Assembly: GCF_009674585.1 (NCBI RefSeq)
Contig: NZ_WKJP01000004.1
Location: 124,001-188,000 of the forward strand
DNA: 64,000 nt
Reading direction: 5' to 3'
Origin: Haloferax marinisediminis
Lineage (GTDB): Archaea; Halobacteriota; Halobacteria; Halobacteriales; Haloferacaceae
Shown one piece after another: positions 19,416 to 27,915 of the stretch. The position numbers were made by a program, and so were the translations under genes. The notes below the pieces were generated by a model. It saw only the letters and a list, made by a program, of their open reading frames with translations. It did no database searches and was not told the DNA's origin. Position 1 is the stretch's first letter, and every line of letters starts with the position of its first letter.

Positions 19416-20556
19416 ACTCCGACTCGACGGTGTCACGAAAATCTACGACGATGCACAGGGAACCGAAACGGCAGTCGATTCGATAGAACTCACCGTCCAA
19501 GACGGGGAGTTCGTCGTCCTCGTCGGCCCCTCCGGCTGTGGGAAGTCGACGACGCTTCGGATGCTCGCTGGCCTCGAGACGGTCACCGACGGAACGATCG
19601 AAATCGGTAGCAACGAAGTCCAAGAACTTGCGCCGAGTAAGCGTTCGGTTGCGATGGTGTTCCAGTCGTACGCACTGTACACCAAGATGACTGCCCGTGA
19701 GAACATGGGGTACGGACTCAAACACTCCAGTGGACTCTCGAAAGCTGAGCGCCAAGAGAAAGTCGAAGAGATTGCTGAGTTACTCGACATCACCGAACTC
19801 CTCGCAGACAAGCCCGAAGAGATGTCCGGCGGCCAGAAACAGCGCGTCGCACTCGGTCGGGCAATCGTTCGCGACCCGGACGTATTCCTGCTCGACGAAC
19901 CACTGTCGAACCTCGACGCGAAACTTCGGTCTCGGATGCGGACGGAACTGCAGCGACTCCAATCGGACCTCGACGTCACTACTGTCTACGTCACCCACGA
20001 CCAGACGGAGGCGATGACGATGGCTGACCGAATCGTCGTGATGAACGACGGCGAACTCCAGCAAGTCGCACCGCCGGAGACTGCCTACGACCACCCGGTA
20101 AACGAGTTCGTCGCGACGTTCCTCGGGAGTCCCGCGATGAATACCTTCGAGACGACGGTTCGGGTTGACGGCGAAACTGCCTCGCTCGTCAAGGACGGGA
20201 CGGTCTATGCTGAAGTCCCATCTGACTCTGTGTCTCTCTCCAACGGAGACCGTGTCACACTCGGTATTCGACCCGAGGACGTCACTCTCGACACAGACGG
20301 AGATGGGACGTTCACCGCGACGGTCACCGTCTCTGAGTATCAGGGCAACGACAACTTCGTCCACCTCCAATCCGACGGTATCGAACTGACGACCCGCGTC
20401 CCACCGGCAGTCTACCCAGACGCCGGCGACGAAGTTGGCGTCAGCGTTCGACCCGAGGATGTCTATCTCTTCGATATCGAAAGTGGAAACTCCATCAAGA
20501 CACGTGGCACCAGCACCGACAAACCGTCCATCCGAACACCTTCATCGACTAACTAA
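19408..20556 (+). CDS. Sugar ABC transporter ATPase (MalK/UgpC type), second of two
   Basis: A 382-residue ATPase with Walker A GPSGCGKST, Q-loop VFQSYALYTKMTA, signature MSGGQKQR, Walker B VFLLDEPLSNLDA, His loop VYVTHDQTEAM and a C-terminal TOBE domain (LGIRPEDVTL, VSVRPEDVYLF). The ATG at 19408 was chosen over one three codons upstream because a GGAGGT ribosome-binding site (19395-19400) is seven bases before it, inside the end of the preceding gene. The eight-base overlap suggests translational coupling. All catalytic motifs of both ATPases appear intact. Confidence 0.95.
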   Translation: MGELRLDGVTKIYDDAQGTETAVDSIELTVQDGEFVVLVGPSGCGKSTTLRMLAGLETVTDGTIEIGSNEVQELAPSKRSVAMVFQSYALYTKMTARENMGYGLKHSSGLSKAERQEKVEEIAELLDITELLADKPEEMSGGQKQRVALGRAIVRDPDVFLLDEPLSNLDAKLRSRMRTELQRLQSDLDVTTVYVTHDQTEAMTMADRIVVMNDGELQQVAPPETAYDHPVNEFVATFLGSPAMNTFETTVRVDGETASLVKDGTVYAEVPSDSVSLSNGDRVTLGIRPEDVTLDTDGDGTFTATVTVSEYQGNDNFVHLQSDGIELTTRVPPAVYPDAGDEVGVSVRPEDVYLFDIESGNSIKTRGTSTDKPSIRTPSSTN

Positions 20557-20568
20557 CACACTCTACAT

Positions 20569-21924
20569 ATGGTAAGCAACCCTCCGAAGACATCTGCAGT
20601 AGAGAGCGAACCCGACGAACCGACCGACGACGGTGACGACCGCCTGATGCACCCCGAGTTCCACTTGGACGTCCTCGACGACCTTGTCTATGAGGCGTCT
20701 GGTGATGTCGAGGGTGCGGTTCCGCTCGCGAGCGACCCGGACCACCGCTACCCGTACGCATATCCACGTGACATCGCGTGTATCACACGCGCGTGGCTTG
20801 CTGCGGTTCGGGCCGGTGTCGACGTGGACCGTTCGCGTCGACACATCGTGGATGCAGCACGGTTCCACCTCGGCGTGCAGGGTGACGACGGTGCGTGGCA
20901 GCAGCGTTACGCACTCGACGGCACGGACAAAGGAATCTACATTCAAGAGGACAACGTCGCCCACGGCCTGCGTGTCCTCTCGCACGCCGTCTTTGCACTG
21001 GACGAGACGGATTCGTGGTCAGCTGTCGGCGACGAATTCGTCGACGACGTCGCCGAGGCAATCGACCAAGCGATCGCCTACACACGCCGCGAACTGTACG
21101 ACCCGAACGCGCACCTCGTCGAGAGTACGACGTCGATTCACGAAGGCCGAATCGAGTCTGGATACACCCTCTGGGTCAACGCTGCGTTCGTGAGTGGGCT
21201 TCGTCAGGCACGGCGTGCGCTCTCTGTCGGTGGAGTCGAACAGAGCGACATCGAGTCTCGCATCGACGAATTCCTGCCGATTCTCGAAGGTGGTGTCGAA
21301 CGCGCGTTCACCAGCCCACAGCAAGTTCCACGCCGATACTCCCCCGAGGGTGAACTCGACTTTCGCCCCGACGTGACGCTGTTTTCGCCGTACTACTTCG
21401 GTCTCTCTGACCTCTTTGGCGACGCTGCCGACGAGGCAGCGCAGCGTGCGGCCACCGCACTCGAAGACCCACGTCTCGGTGGTCTCCAGCGGTTCCTCGG
21501 ATTCTACCGAGATTTCGAGGTCCACCAACACGGTGGAAACGGACCGTGGATGCAGTACACCGCGTGGCACGCTCAGTACCGATACGACCGCGGTGAGAAC
21601 GCACGGGGTGACGATATTCTCCAGAACGTCGCCTCCTACGCGGACGAAGACGGCCACATCCCCGAACACCTCACGACGCGCGCTCGGTTCGAGTCGTTCG
21701 TCGAAAACGAGTGGGACACCGGTCTGGACTTCGAGAAAGAGTTCGACGATGCGGTGCTCAGAGACGTCTCGTTCGACCTCGTCTCCGAGGAACTGGGTCA
21801 TATGCGTGACTCCTACGAGGGTATCGCAGACCGAGTCGAGACGGCGGATGTCGTTGGGTTCGCCCGGCCACTCGCGTGGTGCCACGCCGAGTTCTTGACC
21901 GCCCTCATACGAGCAGACGCGTAA
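20569..21924 (+). CDS. GH15-like glycosidase (glucoamylase/trehalase-type (alpha/alpha)6 barrel)
   Basis: A 451-residue protein without a signal peptide, so cytoplasmic. Blocks such as PDHRYPYAYPRDIACITRAW, GAWQQRYALDGTDKGIYIQ and SIHEGRIESGYTLWVNAAFV resemble family 15 glycoside hydrolases, where the first and later acidic residues act in catalysis. The family hydrolyses alpha-glucosidic bonds from non-reducing ends, or trehalose in some archaeal members. It follows the second ATPase by 12 bp and is probably co-transcribed, which suggests it cleaves the imported oligosaccharide. Substrate is uncertain. Confidence 0.78.
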   Translation: MVSNPPKTSAVESEPDEPTDDGDDRLMHPEFHLDVLDDLVYEASGDVEGAVPLASDPDHRYPYAYPRDIACITRAWLAAVRAGVDVDRSRRHIVDAARFHLGVQGDDGAWQQRYALDGTDKGIYIQEDNVAHGLRVLSHAVFALDETDSWSAVGDEFVDDVAEAIDQAIAYTRRELYDPNAHLVESTTSIHEGRIESGYTLWVNAAFVSGLRQARRALSVGGVEQSDIESRIDEFLPILEGGVERAFTSPQQVPRRYSPEGELDFRPDVTLFSPYYFGLSDLFGDAADEAAQRAATALEDPRLGGLQRFLGFYRDFEVHQHGGNGPWMQYTAWHAQYRYDRGENARGDDILQNVASYADEDGHIPEHLTTRARFESFVENEWDTGLDFEKEFDDAVLRDVSFDLVSEELGHMRDSYEGIADRVETADVVGFARPLAWCHAEFLTALIRADA

Positions 21925-22099
21925 CTGGACAACGGACCGATTAGGGACACAGTCGAACAGACAGGGTCGCACCCCACATTCGTCAGCACCCGAACACCGG
22001 GGACCTCGACGAACGGTTGAGTGCGAACCGACGATGGGTGGAACTCCTTCCTCGCCACACCTACTAACTACCTGACAGCAATACCGACCTGCACTGACA

Positions 22100-23326
22100 A
22101 TGAGCGATACACAACACTCGATTCGACCGACTGCATCGACGTTTAGAGACCCGCGCTGGGTGTACCAGCATCTGACGAACGTATTGAAGTTCTACCATCC
22201 GACGTGCATCGACACGACCTACGGTGGGTACATCCCACAACTGAGTGACCACGATGGGACCATCTACGACTCTCGGTCGAAGATGCTCCCTGCGACGTGC
22301 CGGCTCATCTTCAACTACAGCGTCGGTTCGATGCTTGACGGACCGTCGTGGTGTGAACAGGCGGCAGAACACGGTCTCTCGTACCTCTTGAACCACCACC
22401 GAGACGCCGAGACGGGTGGCTACGCCTGGGTCATGAACGGGAGAGATGTCGAAGACCCCACGCGTTCGACGTACGGCCACGCGTTCGTCCTCTTCGCGCT
22501 CGCGTCCGCCGGAAAGGCGGGTATTGGTGACGTAGACGAGTACCTCGAAGACGTAACCGAAATCATCGAAGAACAGTTCTGGGAATCTGACCCCGGACTG
22601 TTCCGCTCGAACCTCGACGCCGATTGGAACCCGATTTCGACCTACCGGGGACAGAACGCGAACATGCACATGTGTGAGGCACACCTCGCTGCCTACGACT
22701 ACACTGGCGACGAACACTACCTCGACAGAGCCTACACCATCGCAGAGAACCTCGCGCTCACGTTCGCTGACCGTGGTGACGGCCTGCTGTGGGAACACTA
22801 CTCTGAAGACTGGGAACTCGACTGGGAGTACAACCGAGACCAACCAGGTCATCTCTTCCGTCCGTGGGGGTACCAACCGGGCCACCTCCTCGAGTGGAGT
22901 AAGTTGCTCGTCTCGCTTTCACACCACCGCGACGACGACTGGTTGGTGGAGAGAGCGGTTCGGTTCTTCGACGCGGCCGTCGAAAACGGGTGGGACGACG
23001 AGTACGGTGGGTTCGTCTACAACTTCGACCGAGACGGTGAGACCATCGTCGAAGACAAGTACTACTGGCCCCTCGCTGAGGGCATCGGTGCGACGGTACT
23101 CTTGAACGAGGCGACCGGGGACGAGCGGTTCCTCGACTGGTACGACCGAATCTGGTCGTACACGTGGGAGAACGTGGTCAATCGCGGCAACGGAAACTGG
23201 TACTTCAAACTCACCCGCGAAAACGAAGTTCACTCAGACCTCGACGGTTCACCCGAGGTGAAAGTTGGCTACCACCAGATAAACGCCTGTTACGAGGTGC
23301 TCCGGACCGCTGAGTACGTCGACTGA
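22100..23326 (+). CDS. AGE-family sugar epimerase/isomerase
   Basis: A 408-residue (alpha/alpha)6 barrel of the N-acylglucosamine 2-epimerase superfamily, which also includes mannose isomerase and cellobiose 2-epimerase. Characteristic blocks are YGGYIPQLSDHDGTIYDSRS near the N-terminus, RSTYGHAFVLFALASA, NANMHMCEAHLAAYDYTGDE and FRPWGYQPGHLLEWSKLLVS. The conserved catalytic histidines fall in the second and fourth blocks. It lies 175 bp after the GH15-like gene and probably ends the sugar island. Likely role: interconversion of glucose or mannose-type sugars released from the imported substrate. Confidence 0.88.
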   Translation: MSDTQHSIRPTASTFRDPRWVYQHLTNVLKFYHPTCIDTTYGGYIPQLSDHDGTIYDSRSKMLPATCRLIFNYSVGSMLDGPSWCEQAAEHGLSYLLNHHRDAETGGYAWVMNGRDVEDPTRSTYGHAFVLFALASAGKAGIGDVDEYLEDVTEIIEEQFWESDPGLFRSNLDADWNPISTYRGQNANMHMCEAHLAAYDYTGDEHYLDRAYTIAENLALTFADRGDGLLWEHYSEDWELDWEYNRDQPGHLFRPWGYQPGHLLEWSKLLVSLSHHRDDDWLVERAVRFFDAAVENGWDDEYGGFVYNFDRDGETIVEDKYYWPLAEGIGATVLLNEATGDERFLDWYDRIWSYTWENVVNRGNGNWYFKLTRENEVHSDLDGSPEVKVGYHQINACYEVLRTAEYVD

Positions 23327-23374
23327 GCCGGTCGACCCCCTACTCGACTTCGCTGGTCGGCCGTGGCGTTCGTC

Positions 23375-23728
23375 TCACCACCGCGATTGAATCTCGTCCA
23401 TCTGGCACTGCACGCATCGGTCGTCTGCAAAACACGAGATGCTGTCGTACGGGCAGTTGTATGCTTCGACAGTGGCACTCATACTCTGTTTTTCGTGTTT
23501 CCAAATCGACTCCCACACGTCGATGTCCATCTCTGCCGAGGTAAACACGACGTCGTCGTCTCTGTCGATGATTTTCGCCGCCGTCACGTCGTAACGGTGC
23601 TCTTTGACGACTTCGATTGCGTCGGTGTACGACGAGCACGGAATCTCTGTTCTCCCGTCGGAATCGTCCAAGAGGGCGACCGTGATTCGGCCGTCGTAGC
23701 TCTCAGTCGGGCGGAGACCATCTGTCAT
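23375..23728 (-). CDS. Conserved-type hypothetical protein with C-terminal zinc-site cysteines
   Basis: A 117-residue protein I do not recognise. It opens with a beta-rich segment (GRITVALLDDSDGRTEIPCS). The C-terminus has four closely spaced cysteines (NCPYDSISCFADDRCVQCQ), which could bind zinc or an iron-sulfur cluster. Acidic composition and codon use match the neighbours. It is convergent with the AGE gene and 62 bp from LhgO on the same strand. Function unknown. Confidence 0.65.
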   Translation of the reverse strand: MTDGLRPTESYDGRITVALLDDSDGRTEIPCSSYTDAIEVVKEHRYDVTAAKIIDRDDDVVFTSAEMDIDVWESIWKHEKQSMSATVEAYNCPYDSISCFADDRCVQCQMDEIQSRW

Positions 23729-23790
23729 AGGTCGTTGTTGGACAGCGCGCTGAAAAATCTACGTGCCTCGGGGCGTGGTCCTCGAGTGGG

Positions 23791-25014
23791 TCACAAATGC
23801 GACGACGAGTCGTTTTCCATCTCGATGACCGACGTTGCGACGTGCTCACCGAACGGCAGTGAGGAGGTAAGCCCTGGTGAGACTGCGTTGAGGACGTGCA
23901 CTGCGTCGTCGGTTTCGATCGCTAAGGGGTCCTTGACTAGTTTCCCGTCTTTGCTCACGAGTTGTGCCCGGATGCCTGCGTAGCTTTTGTGGAGGTCGTC
24001 TTCCATGATATCTGGAACCAACCGTTGTGCGGCCTTCGTGAACGCGGTCTTTCGGTAGGACTTGTTCAGTTCGGACCACGCGACCGAGAGCATCGTCTTC
24101 GACTGCAGTAATCTCCTGAACCCTTCGTACGTCAGTATCTCTTTGAGTTCTGCAAGGTTGACGTCCGTGTTCTGGTAGGCTTCTCGACCGAACGCCAACA
24201 CTGCGTTTGGCCCCACAATCACCTTTCCGTCCGTCCGCCGAGTGTAGTGGACGCCGAGGAACGGAAGGTCCGGGTCAGGCACCGGATAGATCATCGTTTG
24301 GCAGAGTTTGGTTCGGTCGGGTGTCACCTCGTAGTACTCGCCGCGGAAGGGGACAACTTGGTAGCCGTGACCGACGCCAACCTGATGTGCCAGCGTATCG
24401 GCGTGGAGTCCTGCAGCGTTGACGAGATACGTGGTTTCGATGTCGCTATTGCTCGTCGTGAGGTGGTAGCCGGACGGTTGCTTCCGGATTCTCTCGACGG
24501 CGTGTCCAGTGTAGAGTGTGACACCGTTCCATTGTACCTCGCGCGCGAGCGCGTACGTGTACTGTTGCGAATCCACTGAGGCTGCTTCTGGGGCGTAAAA
24601 CGCGGCTTGCCCGACTGCGTAGGGTTCGTGTTCTCGTATCTCCGCCTGCGAGTCCAGCAGTTCGTATTCGACGCCGTTCGCTTCTGCTCGTGAAGCCAGG
24701 ACGTCCAGATACGCTTCTTCACGGTCAGTTTTGGCGACGACGAGCACGCCGAGTTCCTCACACGGGACGCCGTGGGTGGCACAGTACTGTTTCATCCGTC
24801 GTGTCCCCTCGGTGGCAAACTGTGCCTTCTTCGAACCTGGAGGATAGTTGAACCCAGGGTGGAGGACACCCGAGTTCCGGCCACTCTGGTGTTCGGCGAG
24901 GTGGTGTTCTTTTTCTAAGACGGCAATGTCGAGGTCAGTCTGTTCCGAGAGGTGCTTTGCTGTCGACAACCCGACACAGCCACCACCAACGATGGTGACG
25001 TCGTGGTGCTTCAT
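23791..25014 (-). CDS. lhgO: L-2-hydroxyglutarate oxidase-type FAD-dependent oxidoreductase
   Basis: A 407-residue FAD enzyme of the DAO/LhgO family, which oxidises L-2-hydroxyglutarate to 2-oxoglutarate and passes electrons on to the membrane pool or oxygen. The Rossmann motif is VTIVGGGCVGLSTAKHL, and LAEHQSGRNSGVLHPGFNYP is a strong LhgO signature. Later blocks (ELGVLVVAK, LVNAAGLHADTLAHQVG and the C-terminal VLNAVSPGLTSSLPFGEHVA) fit throughout. Full length for the family. It stands beside a nitrilase-family gene on the same strand; a pathway link is not obvious. Confidence 0.9.
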   Translation of the reverse strand: MKHHDVTIVGGGCVGLSTAKHLSEQTDLDIAVLEKEHHLAEHQSGRNSGVLHPGFNYPPGSKKAQFATEGTRRMKQYCATHGVPCEELGVLVVAKTDREEAYLDVLASRAEANGVEYELLDSQAEIREHEPYAVGQAAFYAPEAASVDSQQYTYALAREVQWNGVTLYTGHAVERIRKQPSGYHLTTSNSDIETTYLVNAAGLHADTLAHQVGVGHGYQVVPFRGEYYEVTPDRTKLCQTMIYPVPDPDLPFLGVHYTRRTDGKVIVGPNAVLAFGREAYQNTDVNLAELKEILTYEGFRRLLQSKTMLSVAWSELNKSYRKTAFTKAAQRLVPDIMEDDLHKSYAGIRAQLVSKDGKLVKDPLAIETDDAVHVLNAVSPGLTSSLPFGEHVATSVIEMENDSSSHL

Positions 25015-25099
25015 TGCTCCCTGTTCACAGAGACAGCTAACGTGCTGAAATAAATGCCGCCCTCACTACGATTTGCTCTCTCAGCTATCGGTGGATAAA

Positions 25100-25924
25100 C
25101 TACGGAAGTTCGTACACGTCCGAACGTGCATGACGGAGGCTCTGAAGCTCTCGTCGTGTCTCGTCGAGGTAGTCCAAATCGATGGTGGTCGTAATCAGTT
25201 CTTCTTGGTCCTTCGCTTTCGAGATGACGTTCCCCCAGGGGTCGACAACCAGTGTCCGCCCGTACGTCGAGGGTGCCGACGGTTTCTCACCAATCTGCCC
25301 CGGTGCGATTACGTACGCTTGATTCTCGATTGCACGCGCCCGAAGCAGTGGCTCCCAGTGGTCTTTTCCGGTGTACATCGTGAATGCAGACGGGACGAGA
25401 AGCACGTTCGCACCACGGTGTGCCATCGTCTGATAGAGGAGTGGAAACCGCAGGTCGTAACAGATCGAGAGGCCGAACGTCGCGAGGTCCGTCTCGACCG
25501 TCACCGCTTCGTTTCCGGGTGCGACGCGTTCGGACTCCTCGTACTCCACGTTGCCGTCGAGTTCGATGTCGAACAGGTGCACCTTCCGGTAGGAGTCGAG
25601 GACGTTTCCACTGGGACCAATCATCACCGACGTATTGTACACTCGGTCGGAGTCGGGAATACGCTCGAAGAAACTCCCCGTGTGAACGTACAGTTCGTGC
25701 TCACGTGCTTTTTCGGCGAACTGCTGAACTAACTCACCGTCGAGTGACTCCGCGACGTCGGGGTAGCGACTTTTTTCTCCAATGTAACTCATCATCTCCG
25801 GGAACGCGACGAAGTCAGCACCAGCAGTCGCCGCTTCGTCGACGAATTCGAGCGCTCGCTCGACGTTTGCTCGTTTGTCGTCTTTGGAGTCCATCTGAAC
25901 CGCTGCGGCCACGAATTGAGACAT
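25100..25924 (-). CDS. Carbon-nitrogen hydrolase (nitrilase superfamily)
   Basis: A 274-residue amidase-fold enzyme with the complete Glu-Lys-Cys triad: Glu in FVAFPEMMSYIG, Lys in YRKVHLFDIEL and Cys in GLSICYDLRFP. The arrangement is closest to the Nit1/Nit2 omega-amidase and deaminated-glutathione-amidase subgroups, so the substrate may be an alpha-keto acid amide or a similar repair product. It follows LhgO in reverse order on the same strand with 85 bp between. Class secure, substrate inferred. Confidence 0.9.
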   Translation of the reverse strand: MSQFVAAAVQMDSKDDKRANVERALEFVDEAATAGADFVAFPEMMSYIGEKSRYPDVAESLDGELVQQFAEKAREHELYVHTGSFFERIPDSDRVYNTSVMIGPSGNVLDSYRKVHLFDIELDGNVEYEESERVAPGNEAVTVETDLATFGLSICYDLRFPLLYQTMAHRGANVLLVPSAFTMYTGKDHWEPLLRARAIENQAYVIAPGQIGEKPSAPSTYGRTLVVDPWGNVISKAKDQEELITTTIDLDYLDETRRELQSLRHARSDVYELP

Positions 25925-26067
25925 GTCTGGTAGACGGTGCGCGTTCCAACAGCATGGTATTGACTCTCCATACGCCGTTCTGTCTCGATTATTGACGACT
26001 CTCGCAATATCTGGCTGAAGCTGGACATTCGCAAAGTTCTAATGCCTCTGGTTGACTCGTACGTGTA

Positions 26068-26526
26068 ATGACGTACGAAAATCTCGATTCGAAACTCGTT
26101 AACGCACTTCTCGACGACGGCCGGACGAGTCTCCGAAACCTCGCTGAACAACTCGACGTCTCGGTGACGACCATCTCGAACCACCTGCGCGACCTCGAAG
26201 AAGAGGGCGTCATCGAGGGATACACACCACGGGTCAACTACAGTGCACTGGGATACGACGTCACCGCTGTCATGCAGTTGAAGGTCGAAGGTGAGGCGCT
26301 CTCTGACATCACCGACTCGCTTCGAGAGCAACCGCGGATGGTCTCTGTTTACGAAGTGACCGGGAACTACGACATCATTGCAATCGGCAAGTTCCGAAAC
26401 ACGGACGACATGAACGACCAGATCAAGGCGGTTCTTCAGGAAGCAGATATCCGCGAATCGAATACGAGCGTCGTGCTCAACGCCGTCTCGGAGAACGACC
26501 AGTTCGAACTCGACATCGACGAGTAA
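26068..26526 (+). CDS. Lrp/AsnC-family transcriptional regulator
   Basis: A 152-residue regulator. The N-terminal helix-turn-helix (residues about 6-50: [40 protein letters not shown]) is followed by the ligand-binding RAM domain ([20 protein letters not shown]). Such proteins form dimers to octamers and respond to amino acids or related metabolites. It is divergent from the nitrilase gene, with the two starts 143 bp apart. Its target is unknown. Confidence 0.94.
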   Translation: MTYENLDSKLVNALLDDGRTSLRNLAEQLDVSVTTISNHLRDLEEEGVIEGYTPRVNYSALGYDVTAVMQLKVEGEALSDITDSLREQPRMVSVYEVTGNYDIIAIGKFRNTDDMNDQIKAVLQEADIRESNTSVVLNAVSENDQFELDIDE

Positions 26527-26835
26527 CAGCACTCACTTCGGAATTTTCACTCGCTTTCCTTCTCTATCGATGGAGCGGGACACGGAAACAGCACAGTTCA
26601 CGCGGCAATCGCTTTCTGCCTCGGCCGAATGCTGTTGTTCTCCCCTGCGGTTGTCCTCGTGACTTGGTTCGTCGATTCGAGGTGAGCTGCGCGTCGAACA
26701 CCATTCCATAACCGGACACCCCTCGGTACCCTCGCGGATGTAACTCTGGAAAGAGTGGCTCCACAGGGGGTGAAACAGCGTTGTAGGGTTCGACCTGCGT
26801 ATCGAACCCGACGGTTGGTAACCTCCTGTTCGGAG
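26527..26835. other. Convergent intergenic region holding a solitary origin-type repeat
   Basis: No gene seen in about 309 bp between the Lrp and aldo/keto reductase stop codons. It contains one copy of the orc1-origin iteron, listed separately, and no clear hairpin terminator. Confidence 0.55.
26728..26744 (+). repeat. Solitary copy of the orc1-origin iteron
   Basis: ACCCTCGCGGATGTAAC at 26728-26744 differs by one base from the iteron at 10770-10786 (ACCCTCGCGTATGTAAC). It lies about 16 kb from the origin in convergent intergenic DNA. It could be a chance match, a decayed remnant or a secondary Orc1 binding site. Confidence 0.6.
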
Positions 26836-27846
26836 TTATAGCCCGGCGTACGGACCAGCTTTCGCTTCGGTCAGTCGCTGAACCTGTTCTTCGGAGAGGT
26901 CGATGCTCGCGGCCGCGAGGTTCTCTTCGAGTTGTTCGACGGTCCGTGCACCGACGATGGGCGCCGTGACACCGTCGCGGTGCATGAGCCACGCGAGTGC
27001 GGTCTGTGCCGGCGTCGCGTCCACTTCTTCGGCCACTGCGTCGAGTTCGTCGTGGAGGTCGAAGTTCTCCTCTGTGAGGTACGCTTCTTCGAAGCGACTG
27101 GACTCAGCAGCGCGAGATTCTCCCGTCAGGCCTTCCTCACGAGTGTACTTCCCGGTCAGGAAGCCCTGTCCGAGCGGACTCCACGGACAGACAGCCATCC
27201 CGTACGACCGGCTCATCTCGAGATAGTCGCCTTCGATTTCGCGGTCGACGAGGTTGTAGCGGGGTTGCGAGACGGTGAACGGTTCCCATCCCTCTTCGCG
27301 AGCGATTTCGTTTGCCTTTGCGACTTTCCACGCGTTCGGTCGCATCGTCGACGCACCGAGATAGTGGACTTTCCCGTCTTCGACGAGGCGGTTGAGCGTC
27401 TTCATCATCTCGCGCGTCGGCGTGTCGTCGTCCCAGCGGTGGATGTACAGCACGTCCACGTAGTCGGTGTCGAGACGGTCGAGGAGGGCGTCGATTCGGT
27501 GTCGGATGTTCTTTCGGTTCGTGCCGCGACTGTTGGGGTCACCCTCTCGAATCTGCCAGAAAATCTTCGAGGCGACCGTGTAGCGCTCGCGGTCACGGTC
27601 GGCGAGCCACTCACCGATCCACTCTTCGCTCTTGCCACCGCCGTAGACGTCTGCGGTGTCGATGAACCGCCCGCCGGCCTCCTCGTAGGCGTCTAGCAGT
27701 TCGTGTGCACGTTCCTCGCCGATTTCGACGTTCCCTGCTTCGGTCTCTTTGCCGAACCGCCAGGTACCGAACTGGAGTTCGCTCGTCTGCAACCCTGTCT
27801 CTCCGAGCGGGACGAACTCCAATTCGATATCTTCGAGAGTGCTCAT
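26836..27846 (-). CDS. Aldo/keto reductase
   Basis: A 336-residue NAD(P)H-dependent oxidoreductase of the AKR superfamily. The tetrad is visible: Asp and Tyr in FIDTADVYGGGKSEEW, Lys in YTVASKIFWQ and His in YIHRWDDDTP. C-terminal cofactor-binding blocks are TAPIVGARTVEQLEENLAA and the adjacent ALAWLMHRDG. The ATG at MSTLEDIELEF was chosen instead of one 18 codons upstream, since the conserved fold begins with FVPLGETGLQTSELQFGTWR. Physiological carbonyl substrate unknown. Confidence 0.93.
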   Translation of the reverse strand: MSTLEDIELEFVPLGETGLQTSELQFGTWRFGKETEAGNVEIGEERAHELLDAYEEAGGRFIDTADVYGGGKSEEWIGEWLADRDRERYTVASKIFWQIREGDPNSRGTNRKNIRHRIDALLDRLDTDYVDVLYIHRWDDDTPTREMMKTLNRLVEDGKVHYLGASTMRPNAWKVAKANEIAREEGWEPFTVSQPRYNLVDREIEGDYLEMSRSYGMAVCPWSPLGQGFLTGKYTREEGLTGESRAAESSRFEEAYLTEENFDLHDELDAVAEEVDATPAQTALAWLMHRDGVTAPIVGARTVEQLEENLAAASIDLSEEQVQRLTEAKAGPYAGL

Positions 27847-27915
27847 TATCGTATTCGTGTACGGCGATTCGAACGAAAAGTGTTGGGTAGCCGGTGGCAC
27901 CCCCCCGACTGAAGC

